This document shows positions 9,338 to 19,324 of a DNA stretch of 64,000 bases, piece by piece. The notes beneath the pieces were generated by a model. It did no database searches. It was not told where the DNA came from and was given only the letters and a program-made list of their open reading frames with translations. This DNA comes from an uncultured bacterium (GTDB lineage Bacteria > Bacillota > Bacilli > Lactobacillales > Lactobacillaceae). The position numbers were made by a program, and so were the translations under genes. How positions within the stretch are numbered: position 1 is the first letter of the stretch; each line of letters opens with the position of its first letter. The stretch is from positions 124,001 to 188,000 of the forward strand of contig CAJMLF010000001.1 in assembly GCA_905214235.1 (NCBI GenBank). Reading direction: 5' to 3'.

Positions 9338-9366
9338 ATTGTACCTAATTCCACCCCCAGTGTCAA
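9338..9366 (-). promoter_or_regulatory. Promoter of rpsU
   Basis: On the minus strand, TTGACA (9361-9366), 17 bp, TACAAT (9338-9343): a near-consensus vegetative promoter. Confidence 0.85.
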
Positions 9367-9472
9367 CATTTACTCTGTATTTATCAATAACTATTTTTAA
9401 ATTAATTATCTTTCCCTATATTTAATGAAGAAAAAATATTTAGTCCTTAACGACCACCCTTAGTTAGTGAAT

Positions 9473-9527
9473 ATTTATGCCGTATTTTCGAAAAATTATT
9501 GCATAAATGCTGAATAGGGTGTATATT
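9473..9527 (+). promoter_or_regulatory. Promoter and inverted repeat of the glutamine transporter
   Basis: TTGCAT (9499-9504), 17 bp, TATATT (9522-9527). An 8-bp inverted repeat, ATTTATGC (9473-9480) with GCATAAAT (9501-9508), has its right arm on the -35 box, the arrangement expected of a repressor or activator site. No known consensus was recognised. Confidence 0.55.
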
Positions 9528-9575
9528 CATTTACAATAATTATTTGAATTCTATTGGCAAAGGAGATTAAGAATT

Positions 9576-11099
9576 ATGAAGCACTTCAAGCAATTATTAA
9601 TGCTGTGTATTCTTTGTGTTTCAGTGTTCCTCGCGCCGCTCAATGCGTTTGCTGCCGCAACTAGTTCAAGCAGCACAAGCTCGAGTTCTAGTTCTACTAT
9701 AAGCTCGACCAATGCAGCGACCGATGATTCACTACAAAGGATTAAACAAAAGGGTACACTGGTCGTGGGGACCAGTGCCGATTACCCACCGTTTGAGTTT
9801 ACTACCAAGCAAAATGGGAAAACTAAGTATGTCGGCTTTGAAATGCAGTTAGCTAGACAATTCGCTAAGGATTTAGGAGTCAAGTTGGTTATTAAGAACA
9901 TGGACTTCGATTCCTTGCTGGTTGCCCTTGAAACCCACAAAGTCGATACAGTTATTGCCGGAATGAATGTCACTCCCGAACGGGCAAAGAATGTTGACTT
10001 CTCTAAGCCTTACTACAAGGGAAATAACTTCTTCCTGATTAACAAGGCCGATAAGAGTAAGTACAAGTCCGCAAAGAGCTTTACGGGAAAAACAGTTGGA
10101 GTTCAAAACGGGACAACACAATACAATCTCGCCAAGCAAAAAATGAAATACGCCCACATGCGGGGGTTGGCAAAGGTATCATCCTTAGTAATTGCCCTCC
10201 AATCACATAAGGTTGACGGGGTCTTATTAGATGAACCAACTGCCCGGGCTTACGCAAATAATAATTCTAACTTAGCAACTTTTAACTCTCACCTTGCAAG
10301 CAGCAACTCTGGTGCGAAGGCAATGGCCTTTGCCAAGGGTGACAAGTCCTTAGAGACCGCTGCTAACCAGACGATTGACAAGGTGCAGAAGAAGGATCTC
10401 ATTAATAAGAAATGGTTACCACAAGCTTCTAAGTACATGAAGTCTTATAAGAAGCACAACACCGTCGCTTCATACTGGACCTTCTTCGCTAAAGGGGTTG
10501 AATACACCCTGATTATCACCGTTATCGCTGTCTTCTTTGGTTTCCTTCTCGGGACCCTGTTTGCATTGATGCGGTTGTCACAAAACAAGATCCTCCACGG
10601 AATTGCCGTTTGCTACATTGAATTTATTCGGGGAACACCAATGCTGGTTCAAATTATGTTCGTCTACTTCGGCATTGGTGCAATCATTCAATCTCTTCCT
10701 GCCCTAGTTGCCGGGATTATCGCCGTATCGGTCAACTCTGGTGCCTACGTTGCCGAAGTTATTCGTTCTGGTATTCAGTCCCTGCCAATCGGCCAAACTG
10801 AAGCCGCACGAAGCCTTGGGATGACGAAGAAGCAGACATTCCGATTCATCATCATGCCACAGGCACTACAAAACATTTGGCCCGCACTGGGGAACGAATT
10901 TATTACCCTGTTAAAGGATAGTTCATTGGTTTCCACAATTGGTGTTGGTGAATTGATGTACCAGACCCAGTTAGTTCAAGCTGATACTTACAAGGGTGTC
11001 TTACCACTATTCATCACTATGATGATCTACTTCATTCTGACGTTTACGCTGACAAGAATCCTGAACTACTTCGAAGGGAGAATGAAACATGCCCACTAA
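9576..11099 (+). CDS. Glutamine-type ABC transporter, fused substrate-binding protein and permease
   Basis: One 507-residue polypeptide combines the two halves of a polar amino-acid importer. Residues 1-26 form a signal peptide ending NAFA-A, followed by a Ser-rich linker. A family 3 binding domain follows (about 40-290; [37 protein letters not shown] split by ordinary sequence, VDGVLLDE). After this come several membrane helices with the permease EAA motif [20 protein letters not shown]. This fusion is common in lactic acid bacteria (GlnPH/GlnP type). The ATPase gene overlaps its end by 11 bp. Glutamine or glutamate is the likely substrate by family, not proven. Confidence 0.93.
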   Translation: MKHFKQLLMLCILCVSVFLAPLNAFAAATSSSSTSSSSSSTISSTNAATDDSLQRIKQKGTLVVGTSADYPPFEFTTKQNGKTKYVGFEMQLARQFAKDLGVKLVIKNMDFDSLLVALETHKVDTVIAGMNVTPERAKNVDFSKPYYKGNNFFLINKADKSKYKSAKSFTGKTVGVQNGTTQYNLAKQKMKYAHMRGLAKVSSLVIALQSHKVDGVLLDEPTARAYANNNSNLATFNSHLASSNSGAKAMAFAKGDKSLETAANQTIDKVQKKDLINKKWLPQASKYMKSYKKHNTVASYWTFFAKGVEYTLIITVIAVFFGFLLGTLFALMRLSQNKILHGIAVCYIEFIRGTPMLVQIMFVYFGIGAIIQSLPALVAGIIAVSVNSGAYVAEVIRSGIQSLPIGQTEAARSLGMTKKQTFRFIIMPQALQNIWPALGNEFITLLKDSSLVSTIGVGELMYQTQLVQADTYKGVLPLFITMMIYFILTFTLTRILNYFEGRMKHAH

Positions 11100-11829
11100 A
11101 ATGATTGAAATTCAACACTTGAAAAAAGAATTTAATGGTAACGAAGTCCTCAAAGACATTTCTGAAGAAGTCGACAAGGGACAGGTAATTTGTGTGATTG
11201 GTCCTTCCGGTGCCGGGAAGAGTACTTTTCTCCGGTGCCTGAACGTCCTTGAAAAGCCGACCGCTGGTAAGGTCCTTTTTGAGGGCCAGGACCTGACTAA
11301 CATTTCCGATCCTGAATTAGATAAGTTGCGGGAGAAGATGGGGATGGTCTTCCAAGGCTTCAACCTCTTCCCTAATATGACCGTTGTTGACAACATCAAG
11401 ATTGCCCCCATCAAGGTTAAGGGGGTAAGCGAAGAAGAAGCTACTAAGACCGCAATGGAACTCCTCAAAAAGGTTGGCCTTGAAAACAAGGCGAACGTCT
11501 ATCCGGACAGCCTTTCTGGTGGTCAAAAGCAGCGGGTTGCCATTGCCCGGTCCTTGGCAATGGATCCCGAAGTGATGCTGTTTGACGAACCGACGAGTGC
11601 CCTGGACCCCGAAATGGTTGACGAAGTACTGAACGTTATGCAAGAATTGGCTGATTCTGGAATGACGATGGTCGTTGTTACCCACGAAATGGGCTTTGCC
11701 AAGGAAGTGGCCGACCAAATCTGGTTTATGGCCGATGGCTACATCCAGGAAAGCGGCAAGCCGGAGGACTTCTTCAGTCACCCAACTAGTGACCGGGCAA
11801 AGGAATTCCTGAAGAAAGTTCTTAAATAA
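11089..11829 (+). CDS. glnQ: Glutamine-type ABC transporter ATPase
   Basis: The ATP-binding subunit (246 residues) energises the permease encoded just upstream. Walker [11 protein letters not shown]-loop [13 protein letters not shown], signature [19 protein letters not shown], Walker [15 protein letters not shown] and the switch His in VTHEMGFA are all intact and in order. The start overlaps the permease gene by 11 bp, indicating coupling. The spacing and motif set are those of polar amino-acid transporters (GlnQ/HisP class). Confidence 0.96.
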   Translation: MPTKMIEIQHLKKEFNGNEVLKDISEEVDKGQVICVIGPSGAGKSTFLRCLNVLEKPTAGKVLFEGQDLTNISDPELDKLREKMGMVFQGFNLFPNMTVVDNIKIAPIKVKGVSEEEATKTAMELLKKVGLENKANVYPDSLSGGQKQRVAIARSLAMDPEVMLFDEPTSALDPEMVDEVLNVMQELADSGMTMVVVTHEMGFAKEVADQIWFMADGYIQESGKPEDFFSHPTSDRAKEFLKKVLK

Positions 11830-11837
11830 ATCATTAA

Positions 11838-11870
11838 AGAGGCTGGACATAAGATGCCCAACCTCTTTTT
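11838..11870 (+). terminator. Intrinsic terminator after glnQ
   Basis: A long imperfect stem (AGAGG-C-TGG-A-CAT with ATG-C-CCA-A-CCTCT) ends in five T. The first ATG of the downstream reading frame lies directly behind the T-run. Confidence 0.8.
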
Positions 11871-11888
11871 ATGTTAAAGGAGAAGTTA

Positions 11889-12344
11889 ATGAAAGTAATT
11901 AAGGCCAATAAGATCACCGCTGCCCACTGGCAACTATTCTTGCGGGCAGACCCCAGTCGGAAGCTAGTGACTGCTTATCTGAAGCACGGGGCCGTATTTG
12001 AGCTTCGGCAGGGTCCACGATTGCTTGCGACCCTTGTCCTCCTACCAGCCAGTACGTCCCAATTAGAGATTAAAAACCTGGCCGTTTCACCCCAATTTGA
12101 AAACCGTGGACTAGCCACATTCTTACTTACTTTTGCCAAGGAGTACGCTCACCAACACCACTACCATGAGCTAATCATTGGTACCGGATCAACAAGCTTT
12201 AAGCAGCTCTACCTTTACCAAAAGGTGGGCTTCCGGCCGGTGGCGATTAAAAGCGACTTCTTCACTGATAATTACGTTAAGCCAATTTTTGAAAACCGCC
12301 TTCGCTTACGGGACATGATCGTTCTCAAAACGAATATTGCTTGA
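11889..12344 (+). CDS. GNAT family N-acetyltransferase
   Basis: A probable acetyl-CoA dependent acyltransferase of about 151 residues; the acceptor is unknown. The segment KNLAVSPQFENRGLATFLL contains the acetyl-CoA binding loop (Q/R-x2-G-x-G/A region), and LYQKVGFRPV is the usual C-terminal motif B. The frame opens at 11871, but that ATG sits at the end of the terminator. The ATG at 11889 has AAAGGAG seven bases upstream and is preferred. It lies alone between two terminators. Confidence 0.85.
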   Translation: MKVIKANKITAAHWQLFLRADPSRKLVTAYLKHGAVFELRQGPRLLATLVLLPASTSQLEIKNLAVSPQFENRGLATFLLTFAKEYAHQHHYHELIIGTGSTSFKQLYLYQKVGFRPVAIKSDFFTDNYVKPIFENRLRLRDMIVLKTNIA

Positions 12345-12357
12345 CTTTAAACATGTT

Positions 12358-12395
12358 AAAGGGACTACCGTGAAGCCCAGCACGGTAGTCCCTTT
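12358..12395. terminator. Bidirectional terminator between GNAT gene and aspS
   Basis: A perfect 15-bp stem (12358-12372 with 12381-12395) with T-rich flanks on both sides separates two convergent genes. Confidence 0.88.
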
Positions 12396-12402
12396 AGTAT
12401 TC

Positions 12403-14190
12403 TTATTTATCGAGGTGGTAATCAACGTCATCGTCAAACTTGATCTTCAAGTCATCCAGTTGTTGTTGGCTAACCTTCCCTGGTGCGGCCGTCAGTGGTT
12501 CGACGGCTTTGGAGTTCTTTGGGAATGGAATGACGTCCCGGATATTGTCAGCTTCGGCCAGCAGCATTACCCACCGGTCCAGGCCAAATGCCAGTCCACC
12601 CTCTGGTGGCATCCCCATCGTCAGGGCCTTCAGTAAGAAGCCGAAGCGCGCTTCAGCACGTTCCTTGGTGTAACCCAGGGCCTTCAGAACCTTTTCTTGG
12701 ACCTTTGGATCGTGGATACGGATTGACCCACCACCAATTTCTTGGCCGTTCAGGATAATGTCATAACTTTGGGCGTGTGCCTTGTGCGGATCTTCGCCGT
12801 CTTCAAGGTAGTGGAGGTCTTCTTCGTTCAACATGGTGAACGGGTGGTGCGCAGCGATCCACTTCCCAAAGCCTTCGTCATATTCAAACATTGGCCAGTT
12901 AACAACCCAGAGGTAGTTCCATTGCCCCGGCTTAATCATGTCCATTTCCTTGGCAATTGCCCGCCGCAGGTAACCCAAAGAGTCACAAACAACGTGGAAA
13001 CTAGCCGCTACAAAGAGAATCAGGTCCCCCTCGTTTGCGCCCATTTCAGCATTAATTTGATCAGCCTTGTCATTTAAGAACTTGGCAACGGGACCGCTGT
13101 AGCCATCAGCAGTTACCTTAACCCAGGCTAATCCCTTGGCACCATAACGCTTGATATATTCTTCCTTCTTGGAAATGTCCTTCCGGGAGTACTTATCAGC
13201 ACCACCAGGCACACAGATGGCCCGGACAAAGCCACCGTTGGCTACCGTTCCGGAGAAGACCTTGAAGGCACTGTCCTTAACGATGTCCGACAGGTCATGA
13301 ATCAGCATACCAAAGCGGGTGTCGGGCTTGTCGGAGCCGTACTTATCCATTGACTCCTGCCACTCCATCCGGGGGAACGGTGTCTTAACATCAATTCCCT
13401 TAACTTCCTTCATAACCCGCTTGATCAGGCCTTCTGTTTCGGTCTGAATGTCTTCAGGAGTAGCAAAACTCATTTCCGTATCGATCTGGGTAAATTCCGG
13501 TTGACGATCGCCCCGCAAGTCTTCGTCACGGAAGCACCGGGCCAGCTGGTAGTACTTGTCTACCCCTGCAGCCATCAGCAATTGCTTGAACAGTTGTGGT
13601 GACTGTGGCAGGGCGTAGAAGTGACCAGGGTAAACCCGGGAAGGAACGATGTAGTCCCGGGCCCCTTCTGGCGTTGACCGGGTCAAGTCTGGCGTTTCCA
13701 CGTCCAGGAAGCCCTCGCCATCGTAATAGTTGTGAACGATGGAGGCAACCTTGCTCCGTAACTTCAGGTTCTTCATCATTTCGGGACGCCGCAAGTCGAG
13801 GTAACGGTACTTCATTCGAAGCTCTTCCGTCGCATCAACGTTATCCGTAATATCGAACGGTGTCGTTTCTGACTTAGCAAGAACCTTGATGTAGTCCACG
13901 GCAACTTCAACCTTCCCGGTCTTCATGTCTGGATTAATTTCCTTTTCTGCCCGCAGTTGAACCTTACCATGAACCTCCAGAACGTATTGGCCCCGCACGG
14001 CGTTGGCAACCTTGAATACCTCTGGATTATCCTTTTCGTTAAAGACCAACTGGACAATGCCTTCCCGGTCCCAGAGGTCAATGAAGATCAAGCCCCCGAG
14101 GTTCCGGCGCTTGGCGACCCAACCCTTAAGGACGACTTCTTGGCCAACTTGCTTTTCACTGGTATCACCAGCGTAATTAGTACGTTTCAT
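12403..14190 (-). CDS. aspS: Aspartyl-tRNA synthetase
   Basis: A class IIb synthetase charging tRNA-Asp. The 595-residue protein has the N-terminal anticodon-binding OB fold ([30 protein letters not shown]), motif 2 ([18 protein letters not shown]), the bacterial insertion domain, and motif 3 ([13 protein letters not shown]). In lactobacilli aspS is commonly the second gene after hisS under a shared T-box. Here no hisS precedes it and the T-box specifier reads GAC (Asp). The start ATG is at 14190. Confidence 0.98.
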   Translation of the reverse strand: MKRTNYAGDTSEKQVGQEVVLKGWVAKRRNLGGLIFIDLWDREGIVQLVFNEKDNPEVFKVANAVRGQYVLEVHGKVQLRAEKEINPDMKTGKVEVAVDYIKVLAKSETTPFDITDNVDATEELRMKYRYLDLRRPEMMKNLKLRSKVASIVHNYYDGEGFLDVETPDLTRSTPEGARDYIVPSRVYPGHFYALPQSPQLFKQLLMAAGVDKYYQLARCFRDEDLRGDRQPEFTQIDTEMSFATPEDIQTETEGLIKRVMKEVKGIDVKTPFPRMEWQESMDKYGSDKPDTRFGMLIHDLSDIVKDSAFKVFSGTVANGGFVRAICVPGGADKYSRKDISKKEEYIKRYGAKGLAWVKVTADGYSGPVAKFLNDKADQINAEMGANEGDLILFVAASFHVVCDSLGYLRRAIAKEMDMIKPGQWNYLWVVNWPMFEYDEGFGKWIAAHHPFTMLNEEDLHYLEDGEDPHKAHAQSYDIILNGQEIGGGSIRIHDPKVQEKVLKALGYTKERAEARFGFLLKALTMGMPPEGGLAFGLDRWVMLLAEADNIRDVIPFPKNSKAVEPLTAAPGKVSQQQLDDLKIKFDDDVDYHLDK

Positions 14191-14230
14191 TCTCTAACTT
14201 CCTTTTTTATCCACTTCCAAAAATAAAAAA

Positions 14231-14449
14231 AGCACCCTTGTCGTTTAACAAGGGTGCTAATGCACGGTACCACCTTGGTATCTACTCAACGATAACGCTA
14301 GCTTCCTAGCGGGGACATTGCCCAACCTGAAAAGTGTCAATCGGCGCTTCGCACGACGGGCTTTCACCATCCCCGCTCGCTATAACTTTGAAGGCACCGA
14401 GCATTCTTTTATCTTCGGTCACGAATATTTAATTTCAGTGTTAACCTTA
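14231..14449 (-). promoter_or_regulatory. T-box riboswitch (Asp) of aspS with promoter
   Basis: On the minus strand the T-box core AAGGTGGTACCGTG (14263-14276) is followed by the terminator stem 14231-14241 with 14248-14258 and a run of seven T. Stem I carries GGATGGTGAAAGCCC and ends GCGCCGA. The specifier position then reads GAC (14336-14338), an aspartate codon, at the same distance from stem I as GGC in the glyQ T-box. The promoter is TTGACT (14467-14472), 17 bp, TAAGGT (14444-14449). Confidence 0.92.
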
Positions 14450-14484
14450 CTCGTCCCCGGCCGGAAAGTCAATACCCGACAAAC

Positions 14485-14512
14485 TTGCTTTTTGAGATAT
14501 CAATTTTAAAAT
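14485..14512 (+). promoter_or_regulatory. Candidate promoter of the fructosamine kinase gene
   Basis: TTGCTT (14485-14490), 16 bp, TAAAAT (14507-14512). It is divergent from, and back-to-back with, the aspS promoter. Confidence 0.5.
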
Positions 14513-14542
14513 GAGGTTAACACTTTTGAAGGGAGTCATACA

Positions 14543-15385
14543 ATGAGCAAGCTAAATCACAGCTGGTTTACCCAGTTGCCACTTAAAAACATCACCAGTT
14601 TTCAGCCGGTCAGCGGTGGTGACATTAATGAAGCTTACCGAATCGAAGCCGGTGGCAAGAGTTACTTCATTAAGGTCCAACCGAACCACCCCGCAAGCTA
14701 CTTTAAACACGAGATTAACGGGCTCAATGCCTTGGGCAAAGTTGTCAACACACCCACTTCCCTGTATAACGGTGCTATTGATGGCCACGGCTACCTCGTT
14801 CTCAACTGGCTTACGGAAAGTGCCGGTAGTCAAGCTGACCTGGGGCGGGCGGTTGCTGACCTCCACCAACACTTCAATTCTCAGTTTGGCTTCGTTGATA
14901 ACCACCAAACAAAGGTCCTGGTGAAGAACAATACCTGGAATGATAGCTGGAAAGACTTTTACGTTAACCAGCGCCTGGTTCCTGAGGTTGCGGCGGCCCA
15001 GCGGGAAAGTCGCTGGAACCGCTGGCGAGAAGAACACTTCCAGCAAATGGTTAAGAAGTTCCAGCAGTATTACAGCGACCATGAAGTTAGAGCGAGCCTC
15101 CTCCACGGTGACCTGTGGGCTGGTAACTTCATGTTTGCCAATGATAAGCCCTACCTCATCGATCCCGATGCCGTCTACGGTGACCGTGAGTTTGACATCG
15201 CCATGACGACCATCTTTGGAGGCTTTGATAACGAATTTTACCGCGCCTATACGGACAAGTACCCCTTCACACCGGGGATTAATGACCGCCTGCCCTGGTA
15301 CCAGTTCTACTACCTGTGCATGCACCTGATCCTATTTGGTGAAAGCTATGGGGGTGCGGTCGACCGGATTTTAGACCGTTACTAA
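14543..15385 (+). CDS. Fructosamine kinase family protein
   Basis: Related to fructosamine-3-kinase and bacterial ribulosamine/erythrulosamine kinases, which phosphorylate sugar adducts on protein amines so that they fall off (deglycation). The 280 residues follow the aminoglycoside-phosphotransferase-like fold. They include a glycine-rich start (FQPVSGGDINEAYRI), the ATP lysine in SYFIKVQ, the catalytic loop LLHGDLWAGNFMF with Asp and Asn, and the metal Asp in YLIDPDAVYGDREFDIA. The ATG follows AAGGGAG. It is monocistronic, between the aspS leader and a bidirectional terminator. The actual substrate is inferred. Confidence 0.9.
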   Translation: MSKLNHSWFTQLPLKNITSFQPVSGGDINEAYRIEAGGKSYFIKVQPNHPASYFKHEINGLNALGKVVNTPTSLYNGAIDGHGYLVLNWLTESAGSQADLGRAVADLHQHFNSQFGFVDNHQTKVLVKNNTWNDSWKDFYVNQRLVPEVAAAQRESRWNRWREEHFQQMVKKFQQYYSDHEVRASLLHGDLWAGNFMFANDKPYLIDPDAVYGDREFDIAMTTIFGGFDNEFYRAYTDKYPFTPGINDRLPWYQFYYLCMHLILFGESYGGAVDRILDRY

Positions 15386-15404
15386 AGGCAATAATGAGGC
15401 TAAT

Positions 15405-15452
15405 AAAATGAGCGCCAGTATTTGGATTTCCCGAACACTGGCGCTCATTTTT
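15405..15452. terminator. Bidirectional terminator between the fructosamine kinase gene and dtd
   Basis: A 14-bp stem (about 15406-15419 with 15437-15450) is flanked by A and T runs on both sides and separates convergent genes. Confidence 0.88.
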
Positions 15453-15462
15453 GATATCATTC

Positions 15463-15900
15463 TTATTTTTCAAAAATAATGGTGGTCGGACCATCGTTTT
15501 CCAGGTCGACCTTCATATCGGCACCGAACTGGCCGGTCTCAACGTGGACACCGGTCGCCGCTAACTTAGCATTGAAGCGGTCGTATAACGGCGCCGCAAT
15601 GGCTGGCTTAGCCGCCGCCGTGAAGCTCGGCCGGTTCCCCTTCTGGGTATTTGCGTAGAGGGTGAACTGTGAGATCGACAGGATTTCGCCGTTGACGTCA
15701 TTCAGTCCCCGGTTCATCTTGCCATTTTCGTCTTCGAATACCCGTAAGTTAACAATCTTATGGACCAGGTAGTCAAGCTGCTCATCCCCGTCATCAGGGC
15801 CAAAGCCAACCAAGAGCATGAAGCCCCGGCCAATCTTACCAACAACCATGCCATCGATTGTCACCTGGGCATGGTTCACCTTTTGTAATACAACGCGCAT
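15463..15900 (-). CDS. dtd: D-aminoacyl-tRNA deacylase
   Basis: Dtd hydrolyses D-amino acids wrongly attached to tRNA, working as a dimer. The 145-residue sequence begins [17 protein letters not shown]. It has the active-site block [17 protein letters not shown] and ends with a [10 protein letters not shown] segment, equivalent to the usual cross-subunit Gly-Pro motif. The ATG at 15900 follows AAAGGAG. It lies 16 bp after rel, the classic rel-dtd pair of Firmicutes. Confidence 0.96.
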   Translation of the reverse strand: MRVVLQKVNHAQVTIDGMVVGKIGRGFMLLVGFGPDDGDEQLDYLVHKIVNLRVFEDENGKMNRGLNDVNGEILSISQFTLYANTQKGNRPSFTAAAKPAIAAPLYDRFNAKLAATGVHVETGQFGADMKVDLENDGPTTIIFEK

Positions 15901-15916
15901 TAGACGACTCCTTTCG

Positions 15917-18154
15917 TTAACGAATTACCCGCTTAACCACGTAGACATCCCGAATATTCTTCAGAGCGTCCATAATCAACTGGAGCTGGGTCAGGTTCCG
16001 CACCCCAATTGTGAGACTGATTGTGACCATCTTGTTATGGTCAACCTTACCGTTAACGGAGTTCAGGTAACGGGTGCTATTGTTAATGGAACGCAGGACG
16101 TCGTTCAACATGCCGTTCCGGTTATAGCCCTGGACTTCAATGTCGGCACTATAGTTGGTCTTGTCCCCCTCGGGATTTGCCCAGTACACGCTGACGATCC
16201 GCTGACCACTCTTTTGGGCTGCCCGGATGTTGGGACAGTCTGCCCGGTGAACGGAAACCCCGCGCCCCTTGGTAATGTAACCGGTAATCTCATCACCGGG
16301 AACCGGGTTACAACAATGGCTTAACCGGACAAGGAGGTTATCAACGCCCTCAACAACGACGCCCTCACTTGATGCCTTCGCCTGTTTCTGCCGTTCCCGT
16401 TCGTCAGGTTCCTGAAGGGTCTGGTGATCTTCTAAGACAGCTTTTTCTGCTGCCTCCTTACGGTCATCCTCGGCCTTCTTCCGGATATCGGCAGTGAACC
16501 GGTTACGAACACCAACCGGCGCCAGGTCACCAAAGCCAATCGCCGCAAACATGTCATCACTGCTCTTGTAGTGCAGGTGGCTAGCAACTTCCTGACACTT
16601 TTCTTCCGTCATCAATTCTGAAGGAACGTAGCCAGCTTCTTGGAGCTGGCTCTCCAGCATCCGCTTCCCCTGTTCAATGTTTTCTTCCCGGTTGTGGGCC
16701 CGGAAGAAGGAGCGAATCTTGTTGCGGGCCCGCCGCGTCGATACCAGTTCTAACCAGTCCCGGCTTGGTCCTGCCGATGACGAGGACGTCAGGATATCAA
16801 CAATGTCACCGTTCTTGATTTCGTAATCCAGGGGAACAATACGGCCGTTAACCTTGGCCCCAGTCGTATGGTTACCAACCTCCGTATGGATTTGATAGGC
16901 CATATCGAGGGGCCCGGCCCCCTTCGGCATCTCAATTACATCCCCTTTAGGAGTGAAGGCATAAACCTTATCCGTGAAAATATCACTTTGGATTCCCTGC
17001 ATAAATTCATCGGTTCCGTGACTCTCACTGCGCATCTCCAGGATTTCCTTAACGACGTTCAGCTTCTGACTATCCTTCGTCTGCTTAACGCCGTTGGTCT
17101 TCCCTTCCTTATAAGCCCAGTGGGCAGCAACCCCATACTCAGCAACTTGGTGCATGTGATGGGTCCGGATTTGCACTTCTAGTGGCCGTCCCTCTGGACC
17201 AATGATTGTGGTGTGCAGCGACTGGTAGCCATTGGCTTTCGGCATCGCAATATAGTCCTTAAACCGTCCCGGCATTGGCTTCCAATTCGTGTGGATTGCC
17301 CCCAAAGCGGCATAGCAATCCTTAATTGTATCGACAACAATCCGGATCGCCAGGAGGTCGTAAATCTGGCTAAATTGCTTGTGCTGGGTGACCATCTTCC
17401 GGTAGATCGAGTAGATATGCTTCGGCCGACCGTAAATTTCGACATTTGGTCCCAGGTCGAGGTCACTAATGGCCTTCTTAATCAACTTGATGGAGTGGTT
17501 GATGGAATCTACCCGTTGGTCCCGCCGCGAATTCATTAGGTGGACAATTCGGTAGTACTGCTGAGGGTTCAAGTAGCGCAAAGAAAGGTCTTCCAATTCC
17601 CACTTGATAGTACTGATTCCTAGCCGGTCAGCAATTGGGGCGTAGATTTCCAGGGTTTCGTTGGAAATCCGCCGTTGCTTGTCCGGACGCAGGTGCTTAA
17701 GGGTCCGCATATTGTGCAGACGGTCAGCCAGCTTAACGATCATCACCCGAATATCCTTTGACATAGCCAGCAGCAGCTTCCGGTGCGTAGCAGCCATCTG
17801 CTCCTTATTCGACTTATATTGGATCTTACCGAGTTTGGTATCCCCATCGACAATCATGGCAATCGTGGGACCAAACAATTCCTTAATGTCGTCCAGGGTT
17901 GCCCCGGTATCTTCGACAATATCATGCAGGTAACCAGCGCAAACCGTTTCCGGATCCATCTGAAGGTTAGCTAGGATCCCTGCCACCTGAATTGGGTGAA
18001 TAATGTAAGGTTCTCCAGACTTTCGCCGCTGGTCATGGTGACAGATTTCGGCAAACCGGTAGGCCTTTTCAACCAGGGCCACGTGTTCCTCGTTCATGTA
18101 TGATGCCACCATCTTGTGGACATCTTCATGGGTCAACTCTTTCGTTTCTGACAT
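15917..18154 (-). CDS. rel: Bifunctional (p)ppGpp synthetase/hydrolase Rel
   Basis: The stringent-response enzyme makes and degrades (p)ppGpp in response to uncharged tRNA on ribosomes. The 745-residue protein has an intact HD hydrolase ([26 protein letters not shown]), a synthetase domain ([30 protein letters not shown]), a TGS domain ([16 protein letters not shown]) and a C-terminal ACT domain ([15 protein letters not shown]). Both catalytic halves look functional. It is preceded in the operon by prmA, rsmE and a small membrane-protein gene, and followed by dtd. Confidence 0.97.
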   Translation of the reverse strand: MSETKELTHEDVHKMVASYMNEEHVALVEKAYRFAEICHHDQRRKSGEPYIIHPIQVAGILANLQMDPETVCAGYLHDIVEDTGATLDDIKELFGPTIAMIVDGDTKLGKIQYKSNKEQMAATHRKLLLAMSKDIRVMIVKLADRLHNMRTLKHLRPDKQRRISNETLEIYAPIADRLGISTIKWELEDLSLRYLNPQQYYRIVHLMNSRRDQRVDSINHSIKLIKKAISDLDLGPNVEIYGRPKHIYSIYRKMVTQHKQFSQIYDLLAIRIVVDTIKDCYAALGAIHTNWKPMPGRFKDYIAMPKANGYQSLHTTIIGPEGRPLEVQIRTHHMHQVAEYGVAAHWAYKEGKTNGVKQTKDSQKLNVVKEILEMRSESHGTDEFMQGIQSDIFTDKVYAFTPKGDVIEMPKGAGPLDMAYQIHTEVGNHTTGAKVNGRIVPLDYEIKNGDIVDILTSSSSAGPSRDWLELVSTRRARNKIRSFFRAHNREENIEQGKRMLESQLQEAGYVPSELMTEEKCQEVASHLHYKSSDDMFAAIGFGDLAPVGVRNRFTADIRKKAEDDRKEAAEKAVLEDHQTLQEPDERERQKQAKASSEGVVVEGVDNLLVRLSHCCNPVPGDEITGYITKGRGVSVHRADCPNIRAAQKSGQRIVSVYWANPEGDKTNYSADIEVQGYNRNGMLNDVLRSINNSTRYLNSVNGKVDHNKMVTISLTIGVRNLTQLQLIMDALKNIRDVYVVKRVIR

Positions 18155-18174
18155 GAAAACAACCTCCCTTCGTC

Positions 18175-18501
18175 TTAATCTTGCTTACGCGTCGAACAGG
18201 ACAGGTAAGTGATTGCTAAGTAGGCGGCGGCAAAGTAATACGTGTACTTTGGCATCCAGACGTAAGCGGCCGCTAAAAATAAGATTGGAAAGACGAACAG
18301 CGTCCACCAGCGAGCGGCGTGACGGTAAAGATAACTGCCTAACCAAACGCAGTAACAGCAATTAATTACGACCAGGACCCAGCCGACCCACATTGCCTTG
18401 GTAAACGGCAAAAACTTGAGTGCCAAAACTGGTACTAGGACCCCAAAGAGGATTCCCCCGCCCCACAAAAACATGTCAACATTTTTCTTGATCCAATTCA
18501 T
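18175..18501 (-). CDS. Small four-helix membrane protein, function unknown
   Basis: I do not recognise this 108-residue product. It is nearly all hydrophobic, with about four predicted membrane segments separated by short charged turns (MNWIKKNVDM at the start, STRKQD at the end). It lies 20 bp before rel on the same strand and about 66 bp after rsmE, with an extended -10 promoter in the latter gap. It is therefore probably co-transcribed with rel-dtd. A link to the stringent response is only a guess from position. Confidence 0.75.
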   Translation of the reverse strand: MNWIKKNVDMFLWGGGILFGVLVPVLALKFLPFTKAMWVGWVLVVINCCYCVWLGSYLYRHAARWWTLFVFPILFLAAAYVWMPKYTYYFAAAYLAITYLSCSTRKQD

Positions 18502-18552
18502 TCTCTCAACACCTTATACTTTGGCAATTTAATGCCCAAATTTATCTGCTTA

Positions 18553-18561
18553 ATTGTAGCA
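18553..18561 (-). promoter_or_regulatory. Candidate extended -10 promoter for the membrane protein-rel-dtd unit
   Basis: TGCTACAAT on the minus strand (TG-n-TACAAT), about 50 bp upstream of the small membrane-protein gene. No convincing -35. Confidence 0.45.
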
Positions 18562-18567
18562 CAAAAC

Positions 18568-19323
18568 TTAGTTAACCGGGGTTGCCAACTCACAAGCGTA
18601 GGAAACAGCAGCCAAAAAGTACAGGGGGGCCGTTTCCGTCCGCAAAATCCGGGGACCGAGGCCAACCGGCTGGACACCTGCCGCAGCCATTTGGTCAACC
18701 TCCGTTGTTGTAAGGCCACCTTCTGGACCAAAGACCGCGAGGAGCGACTGATGAGCCTTGATCTTTTGTAGGCACCGGGCCAGGCCGCTCTTTTCTCCCT
18801 GCTTGGCAGACTCCTCCCAGGCAACAAGGCGAAAATCAGCCGGGTTAGCCGCCAGCGCCTGCTTGAGGTTCGAATAGTAGGCTACTACAGGCTGGTAATT
18901 GCGGTGAGACTGTTCGGCAGCAGCATCCGCAATTTTTTGCAGGCGAGCAACCTTTTTTTGCTGCTTCTTTGACGTCCAGTGGCTAACCGACCGCTGGGCT
19001 TCAAAGAAGACGATTCGTTTAGCCCCTAGTTCAGTAGCCTTTTGTACGATCAGCTCTGGCTTTTCCTTAGTCTTGGGAAGGCCACAAAGGATCGTCACGT
19101 CAACCGGGAGTTCACTGTTTTTACCTAAAGCGTGGTCAATCTTGACAATTGTCTCTGGCTCTGTCACCGCAACCTTCGCTAGGTAGACCTGGTGGTCAGC
19201 GAGGACAAGCTCAACCGGTGTGCCAACTTCTGCCCTTAAAACGGTCGTCAGGTGGTGGGCAATCTTTGCTGGCAGAACTACTCGACCATTTTGGGCATGT
19301 TCATCAATGAAATAACGCTGCAT
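18568..19323 (-). CDS. rsmE: 16S rRNA (uracil(1498)-N3)-methyltransferase
   Basis: RsmE, a SPOUT-class enzyme, methylates U1498 of 16S rRNA in the assembled 30S subunit. The product of about 251 residues starts MQRYFIDEHAQNGRVVLP (PUA-like N terminus). It has the knot-forming SAM site AVFGPEGGLTTTEVDQM and LGPRILRTETAPL. A longer frame opens inside prmA, but the ATG at 19323 has GGAGG nine bases upstream, within the last codons of prmA. The gap to the prmA stop is one base. Confidence 0.95.
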   Translation of the reverse strand: MQRYFIDEHAQNGRVVLPAKIAHHLTTVLRAEVGTPVELVLADHQVYLAKVAVTEPETIVKIDHALGKNSELPVDVTILCGLPKTKEKPELIVQKATELGAKRIVFFEAQRSVSHWTSKKQQKKVARLQKIADAAAEQSHRNYQPVVAYYSNLKQALAANPADFRLVAWEESAKQGEKSGLARCLQKIKAHQSLLAVFGPEGGLTTTEVDQMAAAGVQPVGLGPRILRTETAPLYFLAAVSYACELATPVN

Positions 19324-19324
19324 C

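Noticed and set aside
11317..11850. 177-codon minus-strand frame over glnQ
   Set aside because: Runs across the ATPase gene and its terminator; the sense strand carries all ABC motifs.
14552..15325. 257-codon open frame on the minus strand
   Set aside because: It is exactly antisense to the fructosamine kinase gene, has no ribosome binding site and gives no recognisable motifs; the plus-strand frame has the full kinase signature.
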